NCBI GenBank assembly: GCA_963580455.1
Contig: OY756966.1
Coordinates: 22,695,001 to 22,759,000 of the forward strand
From: Euonymus europaeus
Lineage: Eukaryota; Streptophyta; Magnoliopsida; Celastrales; Celastraceae
Length of the DNA: 64,000 nt
Direction of reading: 5' to 3'
The translations under genes were made by a program, and so were the position numbers. The notes under the pieces are model-generated. The model saw nothing but the letters and a program-made list of their open reading frames with translations, did not search any database and was not told the origin of the DNA. Positions within the stretch are counted from its first letter, which is position 1, and each line of letters begins with the position of its first letter. Below, one piece after another: positions 1 to 10,531 of the stretch.

Positions 1-1783
1 GTGTTGTATCCATCTCTTGCTGCTCCATGGAAATCAATCAACAAAAATAGGCACCTTCAATTTAATGCCGAGCACATGTGGAGAAAATGTTATATACATG
101 GAAAGCTACATCAAAAATATCCGACATACCTCAGTTAATCCTCCTGTAATAACTTCAATCGAAAGAAATGAGCGTGATTGATCATCATTGACAAAAACTT
201 CCCACTTACTGAAATCTATCCAATACCTGCTTCAATGAAGTAATGCATCAACATCCCGTGATAGAAAATTATGGGTAAAACTCATTTATTGTGCTAACAA
301 ATTTAACTAGGTTTTCCAGAGACTGTTAGCTGACCGTTTCTGATTCTGAAGCTTCTGACGAAGCATTGCTACCATTGAATCAATCTGGTGCACACTAATT
401 GGGACAGTTCTTCCTAAACTGATGTGGAATTCCCTTGCCAGAGCAACTTGTTCAAGCTTTTGATCATCTTTGCAGAGAAGGTCAAGTGGGATATCCACAT
501 CAACAAGGTGTAGACCAGGCACAAGATTTGACACCTTCCCAAGAAACAGGGCCACCTTCTTCTTCGATGTAAATGGTATATATACTGGAAGCATATCATA
601 AAACACTAGCCTAAGTTTGTAGCCGTCACTAAATGCATAACACAACAAACAAAAAAAGTTCAACAATTGTACAGTGAAACTTTTCAATGGTATATATTCT
701 CATCAAACCAGAAAACCTAACCCAAAGTATTTCCGTTAAGTCCCAAGTGTAGGTGGTCAAGGACATGCAAACACAGGGAGGTGAGATTCACGCATGCGTT
801 AAGGTAAACATATCAATAATTTTGTAGCTAAACATTGAATTAATATACAGTCGTACACTTCTGTTTCTCAAATAGATACTCCATCATTCATGCCTTCATT
901 GTTCTCAATAGTTTACAATTCCAGCTAGATGAAAGCATGTCCAGAACTCCAGATAAAAGATGGAGTTGTGGATTGATATGCAAATTATTTATTAAAAACA
1001 ATGTACATCAACTTTAAGCAAATCATACTTGAACAGGATTATACAACTCAATTTGCATTATGTTCAATCTCAAAACATTTGTGAGACAAAATTTGTTCCA
1101 TATATCAGTGAAAAGATAGTTCTTTATGAGAAAAGCCCTCAATGTTTACATTTAACTCTCTGACAAAAGTGGTTCGCCAGTGTTTTGTATCAACAGTAAC
1201 TATTCAAATCTTCGTCTGGCCAAACAAGTGAACAACACCTATTTACTTAAGGTTTAAGGATTTTCCCGACTAAGTCCATTATCCACTCAGTAACTTGTTT
1301 CATCGTCTAACTATGATATGCAAGTCATTGTATAAACACGAAGTAACATGCTAGTCATATATAAGAACAAAGTTTAGAGAGGAAACAAACCGAAAATAAA
1401 TGAGTAAGTACCGGGAATATAGACGTGCACAGAATAGTTTCCTTCAACATGAGGGAAGCTCCTGACTCGAGTGGCGCTGCAATTTCGCAAGTAGTCCTCC
1501 GCGAAACCTTGACCGACAAAACATCAAACACTTGGTGTGCGAATAATAACACAATCAAACTTAAATGAGTAACTTCGCATTAAACTAGGCGTCTGCACTT
1601 ATAGAATTGATTACCAAGAGCAGTCAGTGGGGTGAGGAGCGAGAGCGGAGGAGGCGGCAAATTTACCGAATCCGTTGTCGAATTTGAATTTGGGTTCACG
1701 GACAACGCTTCGGAGGGGGAAGAGGCTTCAGATTCCGAGTCGGAGGATGAGTCACCACCGTATGAGGCTCTCAAAGCTTCCAT
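1..1783 (-). CDS. USB1: U6 snRNA phosphodiesterase USB1 (partial, 3' end beyond window)
   Basis: USB1/Mpn1 is a nuclear 2H-phosphodiesterase that trims the oligo(U) tail of U6 snRNA. Exons on the minus strand: 1615-1783, 1412-1507, 335-584, 130-226 and a last visible piece at about 1-19; all junctions are GT/AG and the frame holds across each. The start is the ATG at 1783, giving an acidic, Ser-rich N-terminus (MEALRASYGG) typical of plant USB1. Exon 2 encodes RSFPHVEGNYSVHVYIP, exon 3 the first HxS motif in REFHISLGR followed by VHQIDS and MLRQKLQNQKR, exon 4 WIDFSKWEVFVNDD. The second HxS motif must lie left of the window, so catalytic completeness cannot be judged. Family identity is from recognised motifs; no break is seen in the visible part. 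Confidence 0.9.
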
Positions 1784-2064
1784 TCCCGAATTCCCTCCAA
1801 TTTGGCTAAAAATCTCCTGTGATTGAGTATTTCCTCTTTAATATTTGCGACGGTGCTAATGGAAATCGGCAGGTAGCGGACCGAAAAATTGTCTTTTATG
1901 GTTTTACTTAATTATACTGACACTCAATTAGTCAATTACAATATACAAAAAAGTAGAACACCCTAACAATAACAGATTTATCGGGATAATTGATAGCCCG
2001 TGCAAATAACACAGAAGGAATTAAGGAAATATCAAACATAGAAGGAAGAGGAAATTGGTGATAC

Positions 2065-2200
2065 CTGATGGCTATGGCTGTTGCGGAGTGTTGCCGGTTA
2101 CTCTGTTAGAAAATAGTGATTGCCGACGCGAGACGGTGAGGGAGGGAAGACGTGAGATTGGCTCCCTAGCTCTCTCTCACTCTATTCAGTTCGTCATCGG
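2065..2200 (-). promoter_or_regulatory. possible non-coding first exon / upstream region of USB1
   Basis: On the minus strand this stretch is CT-rich (CTCTCTCACT-like), ATG-poor and ends in CATCAG followed by GTATCACC, which would be a usable splice donor 280 bases upstream of the USB1 start. This is compatible with a 5' UTR exon spliced into the USB1 leader. The rest of 1784-2493 is AT-rich spacer with no coding signal that I recognise. Inference only; the short open frames here have no similarity that I can name. Confidence 0.25.
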
Positions 2201-2493
2201 ACGTCGGAGGCTCAACACTGGTTCAACTTGTTTAGGTAATCGCCTCGCCCGTGGTGGCCGTGAGGTACTGAAGGCAGTGATGTCGTGGCCAAGGGCTAGC
2301 TGGCTAGGTAAGAATTGAGAATTCTTTATGGGCTTGTGAGCCTCAAGAGAAATGGACTTAAGTTTCATATTCGAAGCCCGATTTCCAGGATTGAATGAAT
2401 GAAAGATTGAGCCCAATTTGAAAATCTACGTCAATTTTGGGATTGTGTGATAATTTTTTCCACGTTAATGATTTAGATTATTGTAACAGTAAT

Positions 2494-2648
2494 GTTTTGT
2501 ATCTCATGCGATCTCATACGTTAACATATTCTATTATAATAGAATGTTTACTATTACAATAAAATAACGTATTTCATTATAATAGAATATGTTATTTCAT
2601 TATAGTAGTACAATGGAATAACGTATGAGGTCTCATGCGATACAAACC
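2494..2648. mobile_element. MITE-like hairpin element, about 155 bp
   Basis: The ends are imperfect inverted repeats: the left arm GTTTTGTATCTCATGCGATC matches the reverse complement of the right arm (GTTTGTATCGCATGAGACCT) and pairing continues inward through CTCATACGTTA and the AT-rich ATTCTATTATAATAGAAT blocks. The whole segment can fold into one long hairpin and has no coding capacity, as expected of a miniature inverted-repeat element. I could not identify a convincing target duplication, so the superfamily is open. Confidence 0.55.
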
Positions 2649-2859
2649 TATCGGATATGTATCATTTTCGATATTGTAATGAGATAGTAGATGATTATTC
2701 CAGGTTCAGTATGGAATTGGATGAGGGGTATGTATCAACTTGGAATGCTGAAGTTCTGACATGTATTTGATGTGTTATGTGTAGTGGGATGTTGAGCAGT
2801 GCTGTTCATTAGGGGAGAAAATGAAAAAAAAAAATTATTTTGAGGTGAAAGTGAAACAA

Positions 2860-3460
2860 AGTCTTGCATATGCATATGCAATTAACATTATCAGAAGTAA
2901 TGAAAATTCTAAACCAAAATTCATCTATGAATGTCGACGTAAAAATAATTGACCAAAATGGGAAGAAGTTATGAAAGCAAACACTAGAAGATGTCATACT
3001 CATTGGACATAAATGAATATTTGTGGGAAAGCATAATGAAAATAATGAAATTACAAGCTACAAAGTTAGACTTGTGGTACAAGGGTTCTTGCATAAATCC
3101 GAAATTGATTACGATGAGACACATTCTCCTGTAATTGATGATATCACATTCAGATTTTTAATTGGCTTGACAATCATTAAAGATATATATAGAAATGTCT
3201 TTAATGGATGTTGTTAGTGCATATTTATATGGTTCGTTGAAAGTAGATATTTACATGAAAGTCTTTTGAGGATTTAAATTGTCTGAAATAAAACCTCTAC
3301 AATTATATTCAATTAAACTCTAACGATCATTATATTGACTGAAGCAATCCAGACGAATATGATACAATAGACTTACCGAGTACCTTGTTAAAAAAGGGTT
3401 CGCAAATGATTCAATTTGTCCTTGTTAATCAAAATAGCTTCGGTTAGATGTCAGTCAAGT
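2860..3460 (+). pseudogene. Ty1/copia retrotransposon reverse-transcriptase relic
   Basis: Translating along the plus strand gives the hallmark order of copia Pol: a degenerate ECRRKN-stop-PKWEEVMKA block, then HNENNEITSYKVRLVVQGF, then DYDETHSPV, then MDVVSAYLYGSLKVDIYMKV and YNRLTEYLVKKGFANDSICP. The conserved Trp before PKW is a TGA stop, and further stops fall after KV and around SIKL and SLY. It is therefore a dead fragment of the RT domain with no visible LTRs, gag or integrase. The remaining 3460-3830 shows nothing recognisable. Confidence 0.85.
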
Positions 3461-3837
3461 GTTACTGCTTAGAAGAAGAAAAAAAAGATGTGTTAAATTG
3501 ATGCACAAAAGAAAACCCTGTATCATGAATATCCTTGTGTATTACCAAATTTTTGGACTTAAAATAGACACTATGTCCTACTTTTACTACCACAAAAGGA
3601 AAAACATCAATAGCAAAAGTTAATAATAATAGAAAGTCCCAAGCAAATACCTAGTGGATGTAGTCATGGAACCTTAATCAAATAGCAAGAGGTATAACTT
3701 ACCTATTTCCATAAGAATTTCCTACAATAAATTTGGATTTATTCAACATCAATGATACACTAAAAATAACTTAGAATCGCTGTTGGAAATTAGAGAAGGA
3801 AAGATGACAAATTTTGAACAAATGACACTCTGTATTT

Positions 3838-4690
3838 GCTTGCTTTGATTACACGGCACAACAGCATATTTAACATGCATTTTGCTTGCTTTGATTACAC
3901 GGCACAACAGCATATTTAACATGCATTTGGTTGAGAGTATGTTTGACTTGCTTGCTTTGATTACACAGCACAACAGCATATTTAACATGCATTTGGTTGA
4001 GAGCAAGGACGGAGCTACAGTATGACCAAAAGGGGTTGTGGCCCCCCTCCCCTAATTTTTTTTAAAAAAAATAAAAATTAGATATATTATTATTTGTCAA
4101 AAAAAAAAGTCACGAAATTGAAAACCTAAGTCCACTAAACATCAAGCTCAAGCAGACAAGCACGAAACGTGGAAACGGAACTACGGAAGCAGTGAAGCAC
4201 CGCCACCTCCCACTGGTCACCAGAAGCGCGAACTCTGTTACACTGGAGCTCGGAAGTCGGAACGCGATCGGCTTGTTCCTTATTTCCTCGACCAGTCGAC
4301 CTCGATCAGTCGATCCTTTGATCTCTGGCGACTGGCGGTCTGGCCGAACTCTCCGGACTCCAGATTGCAGCGCAACTCCAGTCTCCACAGACAAAATCAC
4401 TGAATCACAGGTTTGTGGTCACTCACTGGTCAATGGTAATTGTTTCTTTCTTTCCGATTTTAGTGCCCTGGTGTTCCGATTTTAGTATATTTTTTGCCAC
4501 TTTGATAAATAATAGCAAAAAAAAAAAAAGGGGCGATGCCCTCGAACCCCCCCAACTTATCGCCCCCCCCCCCAATGTGAGTTCCTGGCTCCGTCCCTGG
4601 TTGAGAGTATGTCTGACTTGCTTGCTTTGATTACACGGCACAACAACATATTTAACATGCATTTGGTTAAGAGTATGTCTGACAACGTAT
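3838..4690. repeat. tandem repeat, four copies, 46- and 66-bp periods, interrupted by a hAT element
   Basis: The word GCTTGCTTTGATTACACGGC starts at 3838, 3884, 3950 (one mismatch) and 4620, each followed by CACAACAGCATATTTAACAT and, from copy 2 on, by TTTGGTTGAGAGTATGTYTGAC. Copies 2 to 3 are 66 bp apart. Copy 3 to 4 is 670 bp, which becomes exactly 66 bp after removal of the 596-bp element and one 8-bp target copy. The array is non-coding. Confidence 0.85.
4004..4599. mobile_element. non-autonomous hAT element (Tip100-type ends) with 8-bp TSD
   Basis: The left end CAAGGACGGAGC and the reverse complement of the right end (CAGGGACGGAGC) form a terminal inverted repeat with one mismatch, of the CAGGGGCGGAG type known from Tip100-like hAT elements. 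It is flanked on both sides by the identical octamer GTTGAGAG (3996-4003 and 4600-4607), the duplication length diagnostic of hAT. The interior (596 bp) is G+C-richer than its surroundings, with poly-A tracts near each end and a C-run near the right end; it has no transposase and its short open frames have no recognisable product. Confidence 0.85.
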
Positions 4691-5739
4691 AAGCTGTCAA
4701 ATAAGCTGCTTATTGTTTGGTAGAACGTAAATTTTAATAGCGTATAAGCTGTCAATTTACTATTAAGGGTGTAGTTTAATAATGAAATAAAAACTATCAA
4801 ATATGAGTCTTGTTATAAAGAGTTTTATACGTTGAGTTCGAATATTTAATTTTTTTTGAAATATAACATATATTTTGAAAAATAAAATAAAAAATGTGAG
4901 AGAATAGAGTAAAAGAAAAAATTGAAAACTTTTTTTTAAAATGTTACTGATACGATTGTTGACCGCATATTTACCAACACATGTTTCCACACGCATGAAG
5001 CACTCTAGCAAATAAGAAGAATGAGGTGCATGCACCTAGGAATGATCTAGACATCAGAAGGTACAAATTTCTTCTAGAGATGCTGGTAAAAAGATGGATA
5101 CATGGACGACAACACGTGTGAAAAGATGCACCTAGAAATGATCACAACGCTTGGACGCCTGTAAAAGGTGGACACCTGTAAAAATGTCTCTAAAAAGACA
5201 AATAACAAATGCTTCTTCACACAACAGCCGGTTGATCAAAACCCAGTACAGTCAATCGAACGGCTACAAAAAAAAGAGAATGCAGCACGACAAAACGTGT
5301 ATAGAACATGTGGAAAAAAAAAAGATAATTTTTCTTTTGAACTTTTGAAAAACTGCTTTTTCCTACAATTCATAGAGTTGTCTTAGACCAACACAATGGT
5401 GATATTTTGCTGGTCAATTGGTCAATGAATTTAGTAAAAGTATTTGTTTTTATTTATATTATTATATTAAGAGATGTATTTTGCTGATGTGATTATATTG
5501 AAAGATGTGTTTTAGATATGTGAATGATTATGTGACTTAACTTTTTGTAAAGGATATGAGACCGAGTATTAATTGTGATATAATTTTGTTAGAAATGGAA
5601 TGAAAGAATGAAATAATAGACGCTTGGATAATGATTCCATATTGGGATATTTGTTCTGCTCTGATATGACTTTAGTCAGAGCTGTATTATATTGATTTGA
5701 TTGTTTTAGAAGATGTGTTTTATATAACAATAGTGTTAA
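4691..5739. other. AT-rich spacer without recognised gene
   Basis: Long A/T runs, short open frames only. A block at about 5040-5280 carries repeated words (CACCTAGRAATGATC, GTGGACACCTGTAAAA-like) suggesting an old degenerate repeat, but no family can be named. Confidence 0.5.
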
Positions 5740-5929
5740 ACATACATATACTATTAATCCTTAAACATACATAGTCTAGGTGGCATGCCTCCAAAGCAAG
5801 CCAACGTGGCTATTTTAAAAAATTTAGCAAAATTTTTAAAATTCAAAAGTTGAATTTATGAAATCAATTTCTCTCTTCTTCTCTCACACGCATTATCTCT
5901 CTCTCTCTCTCTCTCTCTCTTAACATAGG

Positions 5930-6545
5930 AAGTAAAGGTCGAAATCCGGTAGCCATCTTCATCGAAAAATTGATGGATCGGGTGCGCCTCATCTCAAGGA
6001 GTCGAATGGTGGTAGCATTGCACGGAGATGTTGCCGGAGTTGCTTGAATTGACCACTTTTTCTCGCGGTGGATGCTGTCTTTTTCAGCTGTTTAAGAGGC
6101 TATTACCGATGAGTATCATGAGTTTTGTTGTTTGAAACTCGAGAGATCTTTTGGAAGTGGCGACGACTAGAACGGTGGTCCTCAAAAGTTGTAAGTGATA
6201 TAATACAACATTGTGACATTGTAATACGCCGTTGTGACAATGTAGTATGCTACGGCGATGCTGTAATAAGACACTGTTGCCAATCAGTGAGGGAGACCAG
6301 CTATGTTCCATTTGGTTTTTGAGATTTCTTATCGATTTTTAATTTTTTGACTGAAAAATGATCGGGTCAGATGTGTCTCAACTCAAGGATTTGAATGGTG
6401 GTGGCAGTGCATGAAGATGTCGTCAAAGTTGCTCAAATCTCCACTTTTTTCTAGCGGTGGATGACTTCTTTTTTCAAGAGGGGGTTGTCACTGGTTGTCA
6501 TGTGGATTTGGTTGTTCGAAGCTTATTTTTTAGATTTCTTATCAA
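5930..6545. repeat. imperfect direct repeat, two copies of about 200 bp
   Basis: Copy 1 (about 5965-6130) and copy 2 (about 6350-6525) share the order GATCGGGT, CTCAAGGA, GAATGGTGGT, GTGCA-GAGATG, GTTGCT, CCACTTTTTCT, GCGGTGGATG, TTTTTCA. The copies are diverged and have no intact reading frame. They lie just inside the putative TIR element's left arm. Confidence 0.5.
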
Positions 6546-7167
6546 TTTTTAATTTTTTGAGGCCAGTCGTGTTGCGATTGATGTAGCATATCAACACCTG
6601 TATAGTTTGACATTGTTCCATTTTGTAATTACATTGTTTTCAATTTTATTACATTATTTTACCTTGTTATTACATTGTTCATGATAAATATGTTTCCTTT
6701 TTATCTGCAAATTATAATTAAACGGTCATTTGATATGTTTTATCTTCATCTGTGAAATACATTGTGTTTCGAATCATTTGCACAATTTATTTTTAGCAAT
6801 GCAAAAATAATAGCTAAAAAAACCTAAAACAAGTGAGGAAACATCGTAATGAAGAGAAAGTAACACTAAAAAATTACTTAATAAATACAGTGTAATAAGA
6901 TAGGGTCATATAAGACACCGTGACACAAGATAACATTTTAAATCGAAACTTTATTTTTGGTACTGCATGAAATATGATGTTCGTTTACATTGTCTCACTT
7001 TATAATTGCATTATTTTATTGTTGAATTACTTGTTATATGTGTTTTATTACATTGTTCAGTCTTTTAATTACATTATTTTGTCCTCTTTCCGTAGAATGT
7101 TTAGATCACTAAATATGGTTCACAGTATCTTGTTGACTCAAAATATGAAATCAAAATCGCAAATTTT

Positions 7168-9648
7168 TGTAATACCCTGACCCGAAAATGCCAAATTAAA
7201 GAAAAATAATCATTATAATAATAGTAACATTAGATGGTAAATTTAGATTTGTATGAATAAATTAGTAATTAAGGAGATAGAAAATACATATAATTATGTA
7301 AAGATATATATATATATATATTAATTATAATAAAAAGAAATTTTGGACCACTTTCGGTGGTCAAATATTTGACCACCGAAAGTGGCTATTGGAATTGCCA
7401 TTTGGCCATGCGCTTATTTAAAAAAAAAAACTAAATTAATAAAGTGAAATGTTACTGCGTAGCCAGGAACATTTCACAAAAACAAACAAAGAACCAGAGG
7501 AGGTTCGGGTGCAAAAGAGGGAAGCCGAGCAAGAGAGACAAGGGGGAAGAAACTTGATTTTGTGGGAAGATATAAGTTGGATTTGGTAAGATTAAGAGTG
7601 CCTAACAAATTGTAAGAAGATTTGTGGAGTAAATATAAGATTTTTCTTGTTTTGCAAAGTTAGGTTTTGTGGTTTTAATTTTAAAGTATGTAACAAATCT
7701 GGATTTTTGGATAAATTTGGTTATAAAATAGGTTGAATAGAACTTGATTATGCTTAAATTGGTAGATTTGATTGTTGGTTTGAAGCAGTAGTGTGGATTG
7801 TGAGAGATTTGGGAAAAGGGTGTTTGAGGGATGTATTTCATCGATTCCATTGACTGATTTCGAATTTGAGGCTAAATTTTGTATGTATTAATAATGTAAG
7901 AGAGGGTAACGTACTCTTCAAATTCGAGACAATTCTGTGAAGGAACTATTAGGGTGCTAGTGTAACTTTAAGAGGGAAGTTTGTGGTTTAAAGGTTAGAG
8001 TGAAAATCCGAGTTGGGGGTTTTATTTGGAGGTTTAAAAATGTATATTAGGTGATTCTAAATTGATAATTTGGAATGAGTTCGTACATGGAAGAACAATT
8101 TCACATTTTGGCTAATATGGTCAAATTTAGAATAAACAGTGGAAATTGGTTAGAGCCATTTCAGATACAAAAATTTGAGAAAGAATTATAATTTCAATTC
8201 ATTGAAATTTGATGGCTGGTCGATAACTATTGCTATAGGCTTGTTGAAAACGTAAGGGGGTTCGTGGACGCATTGTACACCTACACTCGGGCCGAAAAAT
8301 TTTAGATTCAGTAGTAACACTTTCTATTTGTTGCTTGGATTCGAGGCAAGGGATTCTAGCTCAATCTTTCGATTCTTTCTTATTATCTAAAAATGTGTTT
8401 TTAATCTTCATTGGTATTCATATTTGTGTTTTTCCCTATTTGCTTCTTAGGAAAAAACGAACCTAGGATTTATTCTTGAATTTTCCTAAAATGTTAGTTT
8501 GCATTCCCGGTTGATTGTTTGGTCTTATATCAAGCATGTATGGTTCTTATTCATACATCATGGTTAGTTAAATATATAACTAGGATTCATTTATTACTAT
8601 ATTAATTCATGACATGACATTGTTGCATTAGAGCCACATGAAAGTGCGAGTATAGATTCGTGACTTCCGTAGGTTGTGTGAATGTCATATGGGAGGAGGG
8701 TTATGGAACCTTGGCTTGGTTACAACCGAATGACTCCCATATGAGGCAACATACTGAGATTCCGAGGAATCGGTTCAGCGAACCCGAGTCAATATGAACA
8801 AGGCTGGTGTCTTGTAAATGATAGGTTTCATTATTGAGTCGTATGGTGGCAGTGTTCATCGATAACGATGTGTGGGGATGGATGTTGAGGCGTCGTCCCA
8901 TTGGGACTCACGGTAGGAAACGAGACCACGGTTTGATGAGTGTTTGTTATGGTAGTTCATGGTCCTTGGCATGTTGCTGCATTGACTTACCCTTTTAATT
9001 CAGCTATTATATTTTGTTATCCTCTTTGCCCCCTACTGAGCTATTGCTCACCCTTTACTTTCTTTTCTTTCCACACAGGCGAGACTGGTACGGATACCGG
9101 CACTGCGAAACTGTAAGAGGTGGGATGACATGGTGCCACCTAGAGACACTAGGATGGGGTTAGAATAAAGAATTAACCTTCTTTATTATGTTTGATATTA
9201 TGTATGTGAATTGACAACTGTGTATGTTGGTTACGTTTGTGAACACCTTGACGGTGTGTAAATGGTACGGATAGAAGGGTGTCTTGTGATAGGACTCCTC
9301 GACCTGAATGTGAACCTTATGGTTTATATTGCATGTTGATACATGTATGAAGATTATGTTTTATTATGTATTGCGGATGCATGCTGTAAATGGCCTGAGG
9401 CCCTGCCTAGGATTGTGGTTGCTTGTGATGTGATGGCCGGAGGCCTTATATGATTGTCGAGTATATGTTGTGTATTTCAGTTGGGCATTCTCTGATATAC
9501 GAGGAGATGCTACCAAAATTTCAGTAGAAATTATGGATTTCGTTTGGAAAAATTAAGATTAAATCTTTTGTGATATTGTGGAGGTTTAATATCTTATAAA
9601 TATTTAATTATGTTTAAACAGTAGCGCCTCCCGGGTCAGGGTATTACA
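7168..9648. mobile_element. solo LTR of a Ty3/gypsy retrotransposon with 5-bp TSD
   Basis: The 2481-bp segment begins TGTAATACCCTGACCCG and ends with its exact reverse complement CGGGTCAGGGTATTACA, i.e. canonical TG...CA LTR termini. It is flanked by the identical pentamer ATTTT (7163-7167 and 9649-9653). There is no gag, pol, primer-binding site or second LTR inside, and no long open frame, so it is a solo LTR left by LTR-LTR recombination. The length and the internal ACTGAGCTATTGCTCACCC block near 9035-9055 resemble long LTRs of Tekay/Del chromoviruses; that lineage is an inference. Confidence 0.85.
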
Positions 9649-9794
9649 ATTTTGGTCAGTTAAAAGCTCGATCAAACTGAGTAAGAAAGGTGGGTATTCA
9701 AATCCAATACGGGTCACCGACCTTTGACGAGTATTTTGTCCGTTCAAACGGTGGAATCGATGTCTATCGTCGAGACGAACTCAATGGTAGTGGC

Positions 9795-9890
9795 TAGGGA
9801 TGGCAACGGGGCAAGGCAGGGTCGGGTATGCTCTCCCCATCCCCGAACCCAAACTCCATCCCCGTCCCCATCCCCGAACCCGAAATTTCG
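9795..9890. repeat. GC-rich 'ccatccccg' repeat block
   Basis: TAGGGATGGCAACGGGGC followed by several CCCCATCCCCGAACCC-like units. This block type is common in plant genomes next to hAT-like ends that begin TAGGGATGGCAA; only one end is visible here. The flanking open frames are products of the repeat and are not genes. Confidence 0.4.
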
Positions 9891-10531
9891 GTGTTTGTCA
9901 AATCTGATGATTTTCTTCACGGTGGTCATGATCTTTCGAGCTTGATTTCGGCGACTACAATAGATAAAACATGTCGAGGGTTGTCAGATTTTTCTCCTCG
10001 TCATCTTACGATTATTTTGAGACAAGTCACGTCGCAAATGGTGGCCGGATGCAGAAGTTCCGTTGACAGAAAGTGAGAGAAAGAAATGATGAGAGAGAGA
10101 CGATGCAAAAAAGAGAGAATGTGCTGGAAAATAAAGAATATATAAAAATAATAGAAAAGAGGTGAATAAGAGAGAAGCGAGAAAATAGTGATAAAAGATG
10201 AGAGAAGCCGGATCTATGTTTCATGTTTTTAACATTTTTTTAATTAGTGGCATATTTTTTAATTAGTGGCATATTGAGTTAGCATGCCACATAGATTATG
10301 ATTGATTATGTATAAAGATTATATGAATGATTAGCGTTTTCGTTTATATAATAAAGTTCGAAATCAACTTTCCTTTATTATGTTGCGATGGCATTCATGC
10401 TTGTCTACAACATGAGATCCAGCAATCATAATTTACATATGTTTAAAACTCGGGTAATCCGCAGGCTTGCAGAGCTGAGCTTGAACACTTAAATGGTGAT
10501 ACCTGGTTCATTATATCCTATATTCACGCAT

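Larger units (their letters stand above)
5740..10345. mobile_element. putative old TIR element (about 2.1 kb before solo-LTR insertion)
   Basis: The two ends are related in inverted orientation: left TAGTCTAGGTGGCATGC (about 5772-5790) versus reverse complement of the right ATAATCTATGTGGCATGC (about 10276-10294), each followed inward by an AT-rich block, a CTCTCT-rich block (5870-5920 and the complement of 10075-10210) and a GAAATCCGGTAGCCATC / CATCCGGCCACCATTTG-like block. Matching is patchy, so this is a tentative MULE-like or other TIR element; the exact limits are uncertain. The right flank also has an 18-19-bp tandem duplication (TTTTTAATTAGTGGCATA) at about 10240-10275. Confidence 0.35.

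Noticed and set aside
1632..1826. Plus-strand open frame of 64 codons at the USB1 start
   Set aside because: It is antisense to USB1 exon 1, whose Ser/Glu-rich codons give a mirrored open frame.
4110..4485. Open frames on both strands of 96-97 codons
   Set aside because: They lie inside the hAT element, overlap each other in antisense and encode nothing recognisable.
9724..10076. Pro/Ser-rich frames and their antisense partner
   Set aside because: They translate the CCATCCCCG repeat block; no protein family.
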